From Actinoplanes regularis (lineage in GTDB: Bacteria > Actinomycetota > Actinomycetes > Mycobacteriales > Micromonosporaceae), in contig NZ_FZNR01000005.1 of the NCBI RefSeq assembly GCF_900188005.1, forward strand, positions 486,386-550,385: a stretch of 64,000 nt of DNA. Direction: 5' to 3'. The notes under the pieces are model-generated. The model saw only the letters and a program-made list of their open reading frames with translations, searched no databases and was not told the origin of the DNA. The position numbers and the translations under genes are program-made. Position 1 is the stretch's first letter. Each line of letters starts with the position of its first letter. Shown in pieces: positions 33,139 through 42,524 of the stretch.

Positions 33139-35034
33139 TCAGGTACGTACGTAGTTCTCGCTGAGTGCGGTTTGCAGGCCCTGGTGAACGGCGTTGAGCA
33201 GTTCGGCCGCGGTGAAGGGCTTCTGGACCAGCGGAATGTCCGAGTCGATCATGTCCTGGGCGGCGAGCAGGCCGTCGCTGTAGCCGGACATGAACACGAC
33301 CGGTAGCCGCGGGTGCTGCTGATGCAGCCGGCGAATCAGCTCCGGGCCGGACATCTCCGGCATGATCACGTCACTGATCACGATGTCGACGGGGTGCTCC
33401 TGGAGCACCTCGAGCGCGAACGGGCCGTTGTCGGCCGCGACCACGTGGTAGCCGTGGCGCTCGAGGATGCGTACGACCAGGTCGCGTACGGCGGGTTCGT
33501 CCTCGACGACGAGGGCCCGCTCGCCTCGCGCGGGCCGCGGCAACCCCGCCCTGGGTTCGGCCACCGCGGTGGCCGACTGCTCGCTGAGCGGCAGGTACAC
33601 CCGCATGGTGGTGCCGATCCCGAGCTCTGAATAGATGCTGATGGCTCCGCCGGCGCGGCTGACGATGCCGTAGACCGTGGCGAGCCCCAGCCCGACGCCC
33701 TTGTCCTTGGGTTTGGTGGTGAAGAACGGCTCGAACGCGTGCGTGATGACCTCGCTGCTCATGCCGGTGCCGGTATCGCTGACCAGCAGGCGGGCGTAAT
33801 TGCCGGCCGGCAGCGACGGCTGCAGGCCGCTCTCGTCGCCGTCGAGTTGGACCCGGTTGGCCTCGATGACCAGGGTGCCGCCGTCGGGCATGGCGTCCCG
33901 CGCGTTGAGTACGAGGTTGAGCAGGACCTGCTCGATCTGGCCACCGTCCGCGCTGATGTTGAGGTGTTGTGCCGGATTCTTGGTGATCAGTTTGATCTGC
34001 TCACCGAGGGTCTTCGTGAGCAGGTCGCCGGTGGACTTGATGATCGACGGCAGGCTGACCTCTTCGGTGTGGTTCGGTTCCCGCCGGGCGAAGACCAGGA
34101 GTTGGCGGACCAGGGCCTGGGCCCGTTCGGCCGCGCCGCGGATGCGCGCCAGATCGGCCTGGGCGCCCTTGTTGTCAGGGAGTTCCTCGGCGACGAAGTC
34201 CGTGTAGTTGAGGATCACCGCGAGCAGGTTGTTGAAGTCGTGGGCCACGCCGCCGGCGAGTTGCCCCAGGCATTCCAGGCGTTCGTTGAGCGTCGTACGC
34301 TGCTGGATCTGCTGTGCGAGCGCCTCGGCTCGCTTGCGGTCGGTAATGTTGCGGCCGATCGCCGCGGCCGCGATCACGTTCCCCTGGTGATCGCGAATCG
34401 GCGAGAAGTTGACCGACACGTCCAGGATCGTGCCGTCCTTCGTGACGCGTTTCGCCTCGAAGTGGTCGATGTGCTCGCCGCGGGAGACCCTTTCCATCAG
34501 GTGAGGCAGGTCGGTCGCCTCGGCCGTGGGCATGATCAGGGAGATGGGCCGGCCGATCATCTCGTCGCGGCGGTAGCCGTACATGCGTTCCGCGCCCGCG
34601 TACCACGCGAGGGTCGTCCCATCCAGATCCTGGATGACGACCGAGTCGTCGGAGGACTCGGCGACCGCCGCGAGCCTGAGGTCGCCCGCCTCGAGCAGTT
34701 GCCGGGTCCGGCGGTGGATGGTGGCGGCGATGGCGCTCAGCGCCGTCACCACGCTGATCATGCAGACGTAGAACAGTTGCTCCCGGCTGCCCCAGATCCC
34801 GTCTCTCCAGGCCATCACCATGGCCAGCAACAGGGTGTACGTGCCCACGGCCAGGACAGCGCCGGTGCTGCGCGAGAACGCGGCCAGGATCGGTCCTATC
34901 GTCAGCGCCGCGATCAGCAGCAACGGCGCCGGAGTCACCAGATCCAACAAGGTGATCATCGTGACCACCATTACCGCCATGCCCACCAGCCATGGCAGTA
35001 CCAACCGCTGCACTTTCCTGGTCGCCCACTGCAT
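33139..35034 (-). CDS. Membrane hybrid sensor histidine kinase with PAS and receiver domains
   Basis: About 631 aa from ATG 35034. Four hydrophobic segments lie in residues 10-105; a PAS domain follows (about 125-235; ERMYGYRRDEMIGRPISL). The dimerisation/phosphoacceptor region is GQLAGGVAHDFNNLLA (His265) and the ATPase is NLVLNARDAMPDGG, DTGTGM, GVGLGLATVYG. The C-terminal receiver has the phospho-Asp in VISDVIMPEMSG. This is a family common for two-step phosphorelays. No response regulator gene is adjacent, so its output is unknown. Confidence 0.88.
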   Translation of the reverse strand: MQWATRKVQRLVLPWLVGMAVMVVTMITLLDLVTPAPLLLIAALTIGPILAAFSRSTGAVLAVGTYTLLLAMVMAWRDGIWGSREQLFYVCMISVVTALSAIAATIHRRTRQLLEAGDLRLAAVAESSDDSVVIQDLDGTTLAWYAGAERMYGYRRDEMIGRPISLIMPTAEATDLPHLMERVSRGEHIDHFEAKRVTKDGTILDVSVNFSPIRDHQGNVIAAAAIGRNITDRKRAEALAQQIQQRTTLNERLECLGQLAGGVAHDFNNLLAVILNYTDFVAEELPDNKGAQADLARIRGAAERAQALVRQLLVFARREPNHTEEVSLPSIIKSTGDLLTKTLGEQIKLITKNPAQHLNISADGGQIEQVLLNLVLNARDAMPDGGTLVIEANRVQLDGDESGLQPSLPAGNYARLLVSDTGTGMSSEVITHAFEPFFTTKPKDKGVGLGLATVYGIVSRAGGAISIYSELGIGTTMRVYLPLSEQSATAVAEPRAGLPRPARGERALVVEDEPAVRDLVVRILERHGYHVVAADNGPFALEVLQEHPVDIVISDVIMPEMSGPELIRRLHQQHPRLPVVFMSGYSDGLLAAQDMIDSDIPLVQKPFTAAELLNAVHQGLQTALSENYVRT

Positions 35035-35240
35035 GAGCACACCCCCGGTTCAGCGCGTTTCCGCTGCTTGAAAGCGTAGGCGGTGACGGGAGCAGCCCTC
35101 GCGAATCGGCCACATGATCTAGAGCCCGGCCGCCTTGCGGCGCCGTATCAGGGCTATGTCGAGAACGGCCGCCCTGCTAGAGTCCCGCGCCGACGAGATC
35201 AACTTTCCAGCCCTCCGGCTGCGTTCCCCTCGAGGCGCTC

Positions 35241-35822
35241 ATGAGCATCGCAATCCCCTCCGGCCTGGTCCATAACGGTGCCGGCATTCCTGACCTCTGC
35301 TCGCGGCACGGCGAGTCCGCCTCGGTGCGCAAGCCGGTCAAGTTCTGGTCCAAGCCTCCGGCGTGGTCGTACCTTCTGATCGTCTTCGGCGCCCTGCCCT
35401 TTCTGATCGTGACCCTGATTCTCCGCAAGGAGGTTCAGGCGCAAGCCTGGCCGTTCTGCCCGCAGTGCGTGAAACTGCGTAAGAACCGGCTGATCATCGG
35501 TATCTCCCTGATGGCTCTCCTGCCGCTCAGTTTCGTGCTGGCGGGCGTGGCCGGGGACGCAGGCCCGGTCCTGGTCATGCTGGCGTTCTTCCTCGCCATT
35601 GCCGGCCTGCTCGTGGTGACCCGCGGCATCTACCGCATCCTGCCGTGGGGCTTCGCGTCGAGGGACGGCTCCACGGTCGATTTCCCGAAGGCCCACCCCA
35701 ACTTCGTCGCCGCCGCTCAGGCCGCCCACGCGCAGGCCATGCAGCAGTACGCCGCGTGGCACGCGAGCCAGCAGGCCGCGTACGCCCAGCAGCAGGCCGC
35801 ATACCAGCCGCCGCAGTTCTGA
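35241..35822 (+). CDS. Hypothetical membrane protein with Gln/Ala-rich tail
   Basis: A 193-aa protein with an N-terminal Cys/His stretch (IPDLCSRHGESA), two to three membrane segments (about 42-60, 85-105 and 108-128) and a second CPQC motif between the first two. The C-terminus (from about residue 150) is rich in Ala, Gln and Tyr (QAAYAQQQAAYQPPQF). C-x2-C plus the earlier Cys/His could bind zinc. I do not recognise the family. Confidence 0.6.
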   Translation: MSIAIPSGLVHNGAGIPDLCSRHGESASVRKPVKFWSKPPAWSYLLIVFGALPFLIVTLILRKEVQAQAWPFCPQCVKLRKNRLIIGISLMALLPLSFVLAGVAGDAGPVLVMLAFFLAIAGLLVVTRGIYRILPWGFASRDGSTVDFPKAHPNFVAAAQAAHAQAMQQYAAWHASQQAAYAQQQAAYQPPQF

Positions 35823-35830
35823 ATCCAGCC

Positions 35831-36880
35831 CTAGCGAACGGCCGCGAGGGCGGTCAGCCGGGCGTCGGCCTCGGTCATGATGCGGTCGATCAGCTCGGCG
35901 CAGGACGGCAGGTCGTCGATCAGGCCGGCGACCTGACCGGCCGACATGACACCGGCCGACGGGCGGCCGTCGACCATCGACGCGTGCAGCATCGCCGGGG
36001 TGTTGGCGGCCATCAGGGTCTGCGCCCAGGACAGGTCCCGGCCGTGCCGGGTGGCGCGGCCGGCCCGCAGCAGGGCCGGCCAGGACAATCCGGACGCACG
36101 GCGGAACGCTGCGGCGTTGCGCAGCGCGCGGGTCAGCGCCGTGACGCGGCCGGCGCGCTCCAGCGAGTCGACGAACGGGGTCCGCAGGACCCGGTGCGGC
36201 ACCCCGTCGACCCGGGTGGTGACCACGGTGCCGGTCACGTCGGCGGCCAGGTACCGGCGCTTCACGTCGAGGGCAACGGGACTGTCCGAGGTGAGCAGGA
36301 AACGGGTGCCCATGGCGATGCCGGACGCGCCGTAGGCCAGCGCCGCGACCAGGCCCCGGCCGTCGAAGAAGCCGCCGGCCGCCACCACCGGGATGCCGAC
36401 CGCGTCGACCACCTGCGGCAACAGCAGCGTCGTCGGGACCGGGCCGGTGTGGCCGCCGCCCTCGCCGCCCTGCACCAGGACGGCGTCGACGCCCCAGTCG
36501 GCGACCTTCTCGGCATGCCGGCGGGCGCCGACCGACGGCATGGTCAGCACACCGCCGTCCGCGCAGCGGCGGATCAGGTCCCGGCTCGGGGCGAGGGCGA
36601 ACGAGGCGAGACGGACCTTCTCCCGTACCAGCAGATCGATTCTCTCCTCGGCGTCCGGCGCGTCGGTGCGGACGTTGACCCCGAAGGGCGCGTCGGTGCG
36701 GGCGCGGATCTTCCGCAGGGTGAGCCGCAGCTGATCCAGCGGCATCGTCGCGGAGGCGACGATGCCGAAGCCACCGGCCGCCGAGGTGGCCGCCACCAGG
36801 CCCGCACCCGCCACGTAGCCCATGCCGGTCTGCACGATCGGATGCCGGCAGCCGAGCAGCTCGGTGAGCCGGGTCCTCAC
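35831..36880 (-). CDS. ipdC: IpdC-like FMN-dependent (nitronate monooxygenase family) protein
   Basis: A 349-aa FMN TIM barrel from GTG 36880, overlapping the ipdB stop. Signatures are HPIVQTGMGYVAGAGLVAATS (about residues 13-33), QGGEGGGHTGPVPT with the conserved His, and GIPVVAAGGFFDGRGLVAAL. The order echA20-ipdA-ipdB-ipdC is the M. tuberculosis Rv3550-Rv3553 order, which supports IpdC. IpdC is needed for degrading the hexahydroindanedione propionate (HIP) rings and is proposed to be a flavin-dependent hydroxylase. Confidence 0.85.
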   Translation of the reverse strand: MRTRLTELLGCRHPIVQTGMGYVAGAGLVAATSAAGGFGIVASATMPLDQLRLTLRKIRARTDAPFGVNVRTDAPDAEERIDLLVREKVRLASFALAPSRDLIRRCADGGVLTMPSVGARRHAEKVADWGVDAVLVQGGEGGGHTGPVPTTLLLPQVVDAVGIPVVAAGGFFDGRGLVAALAYGASGIAMGTRFLLTSDSPVALDVKRRYLAADVTGTVVTTRVDGVPHRVLRTPFVDSLERAGRVTALTRALRNAAAFRRASGLSWPALLRAGRATRHGRDLSWAQTLMAANTPAMLHASMVDGRPSAGVMSAGQVAGLIDDLPSCAELIDRIMTEADARLTALAAVR

Positions 36881-37569
36881 CGGATCTCCCTCTCCCGCAG
36901 GCCGTCCGGGTCGAGCCGCTCCCGGAGAAGCGCGAGCTCGTCGCCGGTGGGCCGCCGGGAGACCGGCACCTCGGCGGGCACGACGAGAGGGAAGCCGGTG
37001 GCGGCCCGCACGTCGGCGACCGACACCCCGGGATGCACCGAGCGCAGCCGCATCGACCGGTCCGGGGTGGCGAAGTCGAGCACGGCCAGGTTCGTCACCA
37101 CCACCCGGATCTCGACGGCGCCGCGGTCGTGGCCGACCCCGGACACCATGTCGACCCGCTCGACGAAGACCCGCGGTTCGTGCCGGGGCACCCAGTAGCT
37201 GGTGGTGTGGTTGACCGTGTTGCCCGGCGCACCACGCACGCCGAGCAGCTGCCGGGCCGGCCGCCGCCAGCCGCCGACGCAGGAGATGTTCTGGTTGCCG
37301 AAGCGGTCGAGCTGGCTGGCGCCCATCATCACGTGCCGGGTGCCGGCCGCGACCACCCCGAAGACCGCGCGGTAGGGCAGCCAGCCCTCCGGCTCGTCGT
37401 CGTATGTCAGCGTGGCCTCGCCGTCGGTGAGCAGCAGCGCGGGAGCGAAGGTGAGCTGGGCGAGCCGAGCGCCGAGCCGGGGGATCAGCCCCGTGGGGGA
37501 GGCCAGCACCGCACCGTCGCCGCGCCAGGCGTCGGCGCACGCCACCACACAGACGTCGGCCCGGCTCAT
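36877..37569 (-). CDS. ipdB: IpdB, beta subunit of the steroid ring-opening CoA-transferase-like hydrolase
   Basis: A 230-aa class I CoA-transferase-fold protein very like Rv3552: ARLAQLTFAPALLLTDGEA, HVMMGASQLDRFGNQNIS, GNTVNHTTSYWVPRH and VSGVGHDRG. In mycobacteria IpdAB is not a transferase but hydrolyses the last carbocyclic ring (COCHEA-CoA). Its ATG overlaps the ipdA stop, and its own stop overlaps ipdC (GTGA), so the three are translationally coupled. Confidence 0.92.
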   Translation of the reverse strand: MSRADVCVVACADAWRGDGAVLASPTGLIPRLGARLAQLTFAPALLLTDGEATLTYDDEPEGWLPYRAVFGVVAAGTRHVMMGASQLDRFGNQNISCVGGWRRPARQLLGVRGAPGNTVNHTTSYWVPRHEPRVFVERVDMVSGVGHDRGAVEIRVVVTNLAVLDFATPDRSMRLRSVHPGVSVADVRAATGFPLVVPAEVPVSRRPTGDELALLRERLDPDGLREREIR

Positions 37570-38384
37570 CGCGCGGCCACCGCCTTCTGGTAGTGCTCCT
37601 CGTCGCCGTCCAGATAGGTGGCCCGGAACGTCTCCCAGTCGGTGGTCGCGTACTCCCGCTGGAACGACTCGTCGCGGTCGTAGTCGGGGACGCAGCTGGT
37701 GAAGTGTGCCCCGTGCGGCGTCTCGATCACGCCGTCGACCATCATCCGGTTGAGCAGCAGGCCCTGCGGTGGTCCGCTGTCGATCAGCTCCGCGGTGCTG
37801 ACCAGTCGCTCGCAGGAGACGAAACGGCGGCGGGCGGCCAGGCAGAACAGGTCGTCGAAGTAGGGATCCGGGCCCAGATACCGCGCGTTGCCGCGCCGGT
37901 CGGCGCGATTGAGGTGGACCAGCGCGGCGTCCAGGGTCACGGCCGGCATCGCGACGAGATCACTGCGATCCGCGTACGGCGATCTGACGGTTCGGAGTTC
38001 GGGATTGACGTTCAGGACGTCGGAGCCGAGCCCGGCCCGGATCGGCAGGAAGGGCAGCCGGTTGGCGGCCGCGAGCAGGCCCCAGTAGAGCATCCCCTCG
38101 TCGTACTCGGTCAGCTCGATCGTGCCGCGCTCGCGGGCCCGCCGGAAGTGCGGCTCGAGCGGGATGCTGTCGAGCGACACGAAACCGGTGACCACCCGCC
38201 GCGCGCAGCCGGCCGCGACCAGCAGGCCCACGTCCGGTCCGCCGTAGGAGACCACCGTCAGGTCGCGCAGCCCGGCCCGGCAGATCGCCCGGACCAGCGC
38301 CATCGGCTTGCGGCGCGACCCCCAGCCACCGATGCCGATCGTCATCCCGTCCCTGAGTTCGGCGACCATGTCGTCGACGGACAT
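37566..38384 (-). CDS. ipdA: IpdA, alpha subunit of the steroid ring-opening CoA-transferase-like hydrolase
   Basis: A 272-aa protein from ATG 38384, with MTIGIGGWGSRRKPMALVRA near the start, TVVSYGGPDVGLL, LPFLPIRAGLGSDV and NRMMVDGVIETPHGAHFT. It closely follows Rv3551. An in-frame ATG at 38486 overlaps the echA20 stop (ATGA) and would add 34 mostly Pro/Ala/Ser residues; the shorter form aligns better with Rv3551 but lacks a clear ribosome-binding site. With IpdB it forms the ring hydrolase. Confidence 0.9.
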   Translation of the reverse strand: MSVDDMVAELRDGMTIGIGGWGSRRKPMALVRAICRAGLRDLTVVSYGGPDVGLLVAAGCARRVVTGFVSLDSIPLEPHFRRARERGTIELTEYDEGMLYWGLLAAANRLPFLPIRAGLGSDVLNVNPELRTVRSPYADRSDLVAMPAVTLDAALVHLNRADRRGNARYLGPDPYFDDLFCLAARRRFVSCERLVSTAELIDSGPPQGLLLNRMMVDGVIETPHGAHFTSCVPDYDRDESFQREYATTDWETFRATYLDGDEEHYQKAVAAR

Positions 38385-38482
38385 GACTGAACTTTTTTCG
38401 GCGTGGCGAGGGCGGCTGGGCCCGGCGCCGGTCGTCGCCGCCGGAACCGCAGGCCCGCTGCCAGGTTGAAAATGGTTCACAG

Positions 38483-39220
38483 TCATCGGCCCTCCACGAA
38501 CTTCTGCCGGGCGCGGTCGCCCGCGCCGTTGAGGTTGAGCTCGAAGGTGAAGCCCTGCTCGAACCGGTACGACCGCTTCACGTCGACCGGGTCGATGCCG
38601 TTGAGCGCCTCCTTGGCCCGGCGGATCACCACCGGGTCCTTGGCCGCGATCGAGTCGGCCACCGCCCACGCCGCGGCCGGCAGGTCGGCGGCGGGCACCA
38701 CCTCGTGAACGGTGCCGAAGCGGTGCAGGTCGGCGGCGGTGACCGGGCGGCAGGTGTAGACCATCGCCCGCATCAGCTGCGGCGGCACCAGCCGGGCCAG
38801 GTGGGTGGCGGCTCCGAGCGCGCCCCGGTCGACCTCGGGCAGGCCGAAGGTGGCGTCGTCGGCGGCCACGATCAGGTCGGCGTTGCCGGCCAGGCCGATG
38901 CCGCCGCCGAGGCAGAAGCCCTGCACGGCGGCGATCACCGGGACCGGGCAGTCGTAGACGGCCGCGAACGCGGCGGCGCAGCCCCGGTTCGCGGCGAGCA
39001 GCACGTCGTGGCCGGCGGAGCGCTGCATCTCCTTGATGTCGACCCCGGCGCAGAAGCCGCGGCCCCGCGCCGACAGCACCACCACCCGGGTCGCCGGATT
39101 CGCACCGGCCGCGGTGACCAGGTCGGCGATGGACTGCCAGCCGGCCGCCGGAACCGCGTTGACCGGCGGGAAGTCGATCACCACCTCGGCGACGGCGCCG
39201 GGTTCCAGGTGTACGCCCAT
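38483..39220 (-). CDS. echA20: EchA20, crotonase-family steroid ring hydrolase
   Basis: A 245-aa crotonase: SARGRGFCAGVDIKEMQRSAGHD (about residues 49-71), QGFCLGGGIGLAGNADLIVA, FGLPEVDRGALGAATHLARLVP and the ending YRFEQGFTFELNLNGAGD. It matches Rv3550, which hydrolytically opens a ring of the HIP-CoA-derived intermediate just before IpdAB. It is first gene of the echA20-ipdABC operon. A perfect KstR2-type site lies 13 bp upstream. Confidence 0.92.
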   Translation of the reverse strand: MGVHLEPGAVAEVVIDFPPVNAVPAAGWQSIADLVTAAGANPATRVVVLSARGRGFCAGVDIKEMQRSAGHDVLLAANRGCAAAFAAVYDCPVPVIAAVQGFCLGGGIGLAGNADLIVAADDATFGLPEVDRGALGAATHLARLVPPQLMRAMVYTCRPVTAADLHRFGTVHEVVPAADLPAAAWAVADSIAAKDPVVIRRAKEALNGIDPVDVKRSYRFEQGFTFELNLNGAGDRARQKFVEGR

Positions 39221-39232
39221 GCGGCGAGTCTA

Positions 39233-39250
39233 ACCAAGCGCTTGCTTGGT
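39233..39250. promoter_or_regulatory. KstR2-type operator between echA20 and the divergent SDR
   Basis: ACCAAGCGCTTGCTTGGT has perfect 7-bp arms (ACCAAGC/GCTTGGT) and its first 14 bases fit the reported KstR2 consensus AnCAAGnnCTTGnT completely. It sits between echA20 (start 39220) and the SDR (start 39267), the same arrangement as Rv3550/Rv3549c. Confidence 0.85.
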
Positions 39251-39266
39251 GAGCTAGCATCGCGCC

Positions 39267-39998
39267 ATGGACTTCACCGGCCGTTGCGTGGTCGTCACCG
39301 GCGGCACGCGGGGGATCGGTGCCGCGATCGCGTCGGCCTTTCTCGCGGCCGGGGCGAAGGTGCTGGTCTGCGGCCGAGGCTCCTATGCCGGGCCGGCCGA
39401 CTTCGTCCGCGCCGACGTCCGTGATCCTGAGCAGGCCGCCGCGCTGGTGGCCGCCGCGCGGGAGCGACTCGGCCGCCTCGACGTGCTGGTGAACAACGCG
39501 GGCGGTGCGCCCGCCGTCCCCGCCGCGACCGCGTCGCCCCGGCTGCACGCGAAGATCATCGAGCTCAACCTGATCGCCCCGCTGCACGTCTCGCAGGCGG
39601 CCCACGCGGTCATGCGGGAGCAGCCCGATGGGGGCGTCATCCTCATGGTGGGCAGCGTCAGCGGCACCCGCCCGTCGCCCGGCGGTGCCGCCTACGGTGC
39701 GGCCAAGGCCGGCCTGCATCACCTCGCGACGAGCCTGGCCGCCGAGTGGGCGCCGGCGGTGCGGGTCAACAGCGTCGTCCCCGGCCCCGTCGCCGGCTTT
39801 CTCGACGCCGAGGCGGTGGCGCGCACTGTCCCCATGGGACGGCCGGCGACGCCGGAGGAGGTTGCCGGCGTCTGCCTGCTGCTGGCCTCGCCGCTGGCCT
39901 CCTACGTGACCGGCGCCGCGGTGGCGGTGCACGGCGGCGGCGAGTGGCCGGGGTATCTGGCGGACCTGCGCGATGCGGCGTACCGTGCGCAGAAATAG
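39267..39998 (+). CDS. Short-chain dehydrogenase, Rv3549c-like
   Basis: Classical SDR of 243 aa: TGGTRGIGAAIA (about residues 12-23), VNNAGGAP, catalytic Ser in LMVGSVSG and the active site AAYGAAKAG (YxxxK). It is divergent from echA20 across the KstR2-type site, the same context as Rv3549c in mycobacteria. A 3-hydroxyacyl-CoA or HIP-derived hydroxyl substrate is likely; the exact step is unassigned. Its stop TAG forms the first bases of the next KstR-like site. Confidence 0.85.
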   Translation: MDFTGRCVVVTGGTRGIGAAIASAFLAAGAKVLVCGRGSYAGPADFVRADVRDPEQAAALVAAARERLGRLDVLVNNAGGAPAVPAATASPRLHAKIIELNLIAPLHVSQAAHAVMREQPDGGVILMVGSVSGTRPSPGGAAYGAAKAGLHHLATSLAAEWAPAVRVNSVVPGPVAGFLDAEAVARTVPMGRPATPEEVAGVCLLLASPLASYVTGAAVAVHGGGEWPGYLADLRDAAYRAQK

Positions 39999-40009
39999 AA
40001 CCTGTTTCA
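39996..40009. promoter_or_regulatory. KstR-type operator before the aldehyde dehydrogenase
   Basis: TAGAACCTGTTTCA fits TnnAACnnGTTnnA at all fixed positions. It begins within the SDR stop codon and ends 15 bases before the aldehyde dehydrogenase ATG, with AAGAGGTG between as ribosome-binding site. Confidence 0.72.
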
Positions 40010-40024
40010 AAAAAGAGGTGCCCG

Positions 40025-41533
40025 ATGGTTCTCTCGATCAAGACGAAGCGGGACGCGGTCGGCCTGGCCACCGGCGAGCTGCTGATCGGCGGCGCCTGGC
40101 GCGCCGCGGCCGACGGCCGGACCTGGACCCACCGCCATCCGGCCACCGGGGAACAGGTCGGCGACTTCGCGGTGGCCACGCCGGCCGATGTGGACGCGGC
40201 CGTACGCGCCGCCCGCCAGGTGTTCGACGAGGGCTCGTGGCCGCGGTCCCGGGCCAAACAGCGGATCACCGTGCTGCGCCGGGTGGCCGAGCTGATCCGC
40301 ACCCACACCGATGAGCTGCGAACCCTGCAGGCGCTCGACAACGGCGTGCCGCTGACCTTCGGCGACGAGTACGCGATGTCGATCGAATGTGTCGCCGACG
40401 TCTTCGACCACCACGCCGGCTGGGTCGACAAGCTGGCCGGCGAGACGCTCCCCGGTTATCAGGGCGGCGATCACCTGGTGATGACCCTGCGCGAGCCGGT
40501 CGGCGTGGTGGCCGCGGTGGTCCCGTGGAACGGCCCGCTGCTGCTCACCGCGCAGAAGGTCGCGCCGGCCCTGGCGGCCGGCTGCACCGTCGTGCTCAAG
40601 CCGTCGGAGTTCGCGACGTTCGCCGTGCTGCGCCTGGCGAAGCTGCTCGAGGAGGCCGGGCTCCCGCCGGGCGTGCTCAACGTGGTGACCGGCCCGGGGG
40701 ACCCGACCGGCGAGGCGCTCATCACCCATCCGCTGCTCGACAAGATCACCTTCACCGGCAGCCGGGCCGTCGGCAAGCGGGTCCTCGCCGCCGCGTCCGA
40801 GGGGATGAAACGGGTCAGCCTCGAGCTCGGCGGCAAGAGCCCGTCGATCGTCTTCCCCGACGCCGAGGTCTACGCGGCCGCCACCCTCACCATGGGCACC
40901 GTGACGCTCGGCCTCTCCGGCCAGGCGTGCGTGGCCCACTCCCGCGCCCTGGTCCACCGGGACGTGTACGACGAGTTCCTGGCCATCGCCGAGGGCATGA
41001 CCACCCTGGTCACCTACGGCGACCCGTTCGACCCGGAGGTCACCGCCTCGCCGCTGATCAACGACCGGCAGCTGGCCCGGGTGCTCGGCTACATCGAGCG
41101 CGGCCAGGCTGAGGGCGCCCGGCTGGTGTGCGGCGGCGGACGCCCGGACGGCGAGCTGTCGGCCGGCAACTTCGTCGAGCCGGTCGTCTTCGCCGACGTC
41201 GCCAACAGCGCCACCATCGCCCAGGAGGAGATCTTCGGCCCGGTGCTCGCGGTGGTGCCCTTCGCCGACGAGGAGGAGGCGATCCGGCTCGCCAACGACA
41301 CGTCGTACGGACTCGCCGCCACCGTCTACACGGCGGACGTGAAGCGGGCGATCCGGATGGCCCGGGCGGTCCGGGCCGGGACCGTCGGCATCAACGGCTA
41401 CCAGCTCGAACCGCACGTGGCGTTCGGCGGGTTCGGGCAGTCGGGGTTGGGTCGCGAGGGCGGGCGCACGGCGATCGAGGCGTACACCGAGGTCAAGACC
41501 GTGCTGATCCCGACCGGCGACGAGATGATGTAA
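40025..41533 (+). CDS. NAD(P)-dependent aldehyde dehydrogenase
   Basis: A 502-aa ALDH-superfamily enzyme from ATG 40025 (AAGAGGTG upstream); the frame is open far upstream but only as the SDR's shadow. Catalytic residues are Glu267 (LELGGKSP) and Cys302 (SGQACVAHSR); the cofactor region is PWNGPLLLTAQKVAPALAAG and FTGSRAVGKRV. The KstR-like site suggests it oxidises a steroid side-chain aldehyde to the acid that FadD-type ligases activate; this is inferred from regulation. Confidence 0.86.
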   Translation: MVLSIKTKRDAVGLATGELLIGGAWRAAADGRTWTHRHPATGEQVGDFAVATPADVDAAVRAARQVFDEGSWPRSRAKQRITVLRRVAELIRTHTDELRTLQALDNGVPLTFGDEYAMSIECVADVFDHHAGWVDKLAGETLPGYQGGDHLVMTLREPVGVVAAVVPWNGPLLLTAQKVAPALAAGCTVVLKPSEFATFAVLRLAKLLEEAGLPPGVLNVVTGPGDPTGEALITHPLLDKITFTGSRAVGKRVLAAASEGMKRVSLELGGKSPSIVFPDAEVYAAATLTMGTVTLGLSGQACVAHSRALVHRDVYDEFLAIAEGMTTLVTYGDPFDPEVTASPLINDRQLARVLGYIERGQAEGARLVCGGGRPDGELSAGNFVEPVVFADVANSATIAQEEIFGPVLAVVPFADEEEAIRLANDTSYGLAATVYTADVKRAIRMARAVRAGTVGINGYQLEPHVAFGGFGQSGLGREGGRTAIEAYTEVKTVLIPTGDEMM

Positions 41534-41599
41534 TCCGGCCCGCTGCTCGACAATCCACCGTGGTCTGTAGCGGTGGCAGGCCCGGGCGGTGTTCGATCG

Positions 41600-42490
41600 T
41601 CATCGGGTTGCGCTGGTAGGCACTCGCCGGTGGGCGGAACGGGTCGCGTGCAACGACGCCAGGAGTTGCAGCCGGTCCGCGTCAATGCTGCCCGGTTCGG
41701 TGGTGAAGACAAGCATGACCGGGCCGGGGTTGCCGGGCAGCGGGTAGGTGTCCCAGTCCAGGACGATGTCTCCGACCTCGGGAATCTGGAAGGTCTTGGT
41801 GCCCCGGACCGACTCGCGGACGTCGTGGCGTGCCCACAGCCGCCGGAACTCGGCGCTGCGGATGCTCAGCTCGCCGACGATCGCGGTGGCGCGGGGATGA
41901 GTGGGGTCGGTGGCGACGGCGGCACGCATCATGCCGATGTAGTCCAGCGCCTGCCGCTCCCAATCCGAGCAGCTCCGCTCACTGGTCAACGTGTCGTCGA
42001 ACATCAGCAGGAGCATGTTGAGCCGGTCAGGCGGGTAGCCGGCGGGGTCGCCGAGCAGCGCCTCCGCCATCGGATTCCAGGCGAGCAGGTCGAGATGCCG
42101 GCCGATGACGAGCGCCGGGGTCTCCATCACTCGAAGCAGCCGCCGGGTGCTGTCCGGCACCCGTTCCGGCTCGGTGTCGAGCCGGGCGGCCACCGGTCGG
42201 CGGGCGGCGTGGGCCAGGGTCAACAGGTGCCGGCGTTCCCCATCGTCGAGGCCGAGCGCGCCGGCGATCGCCTCCAGGACGTCGTCGGACGGGCGTACCT
42301 CCCGGCCCTGCTCCATACGCTGGTAGTAGTCGGTACTCAGCCCGGCCAGCAGAGCGAGCTCCTCGCGCCGCAGCCCGGTGACCTTGCGCCGGCCGCCCGG
42401 CTCCAGGCCGACGTCGTGTGGGCGCAACCTGTTGCGCCGGGCGCGTAGGAAATCTCCGAGCTCACGAGCGTACGGATGAGGGCTGCTCAT
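41600..42490 (-). CDS. MmyB-like XRE-family transcription regulator (MLTR)
   Basis: A 296-aa protein: N-terminal XRE HTH (RREELALLAGLSTDYYQRMEQG, about residues 41-62) and C-terminal MmyB-like ligand domain (ETPALVIGRHLDLLAWNPMAEALLGD onwards). MLTR regulators typically sit beside, and regulate, a short-chain dehydrogenase gene, as is the case here with the divergent gene at 42622. The ligand is unknown; fatty acid-like molecules have been seen in family structures. Confidence 0.87.
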   Translation of the reverse strand: MSSPHPYARELGDFLRARRNRLRPHDVGLEPGGRRKVTGLRREELALLAGLSTDYYQRMEQGREVRPSDDVLEAIAGALGLDDGERRHLLTLAHAARRPVAARLDTEPERVPDSTRRLLRVMETPALVIGRHLDLLAWNPMAEALLGDPAGYPPDRLNMLLLMFDDTLTSERSCSDWERQALDYIGMMRAAVATDPTHPRATAIVGELSIRSAEFRRLWARHDVRESVRGTKTFQIPEVGDIVLDWDTYPLPGNPGPVMLVFTTEPGSIDADRLQLLASLHATRSAHRRVPTSATR

Positions 42491-42524
42491 GCCGTCAGTG
42501 TGCCGCGGCCCGGGCCACAGAGGG

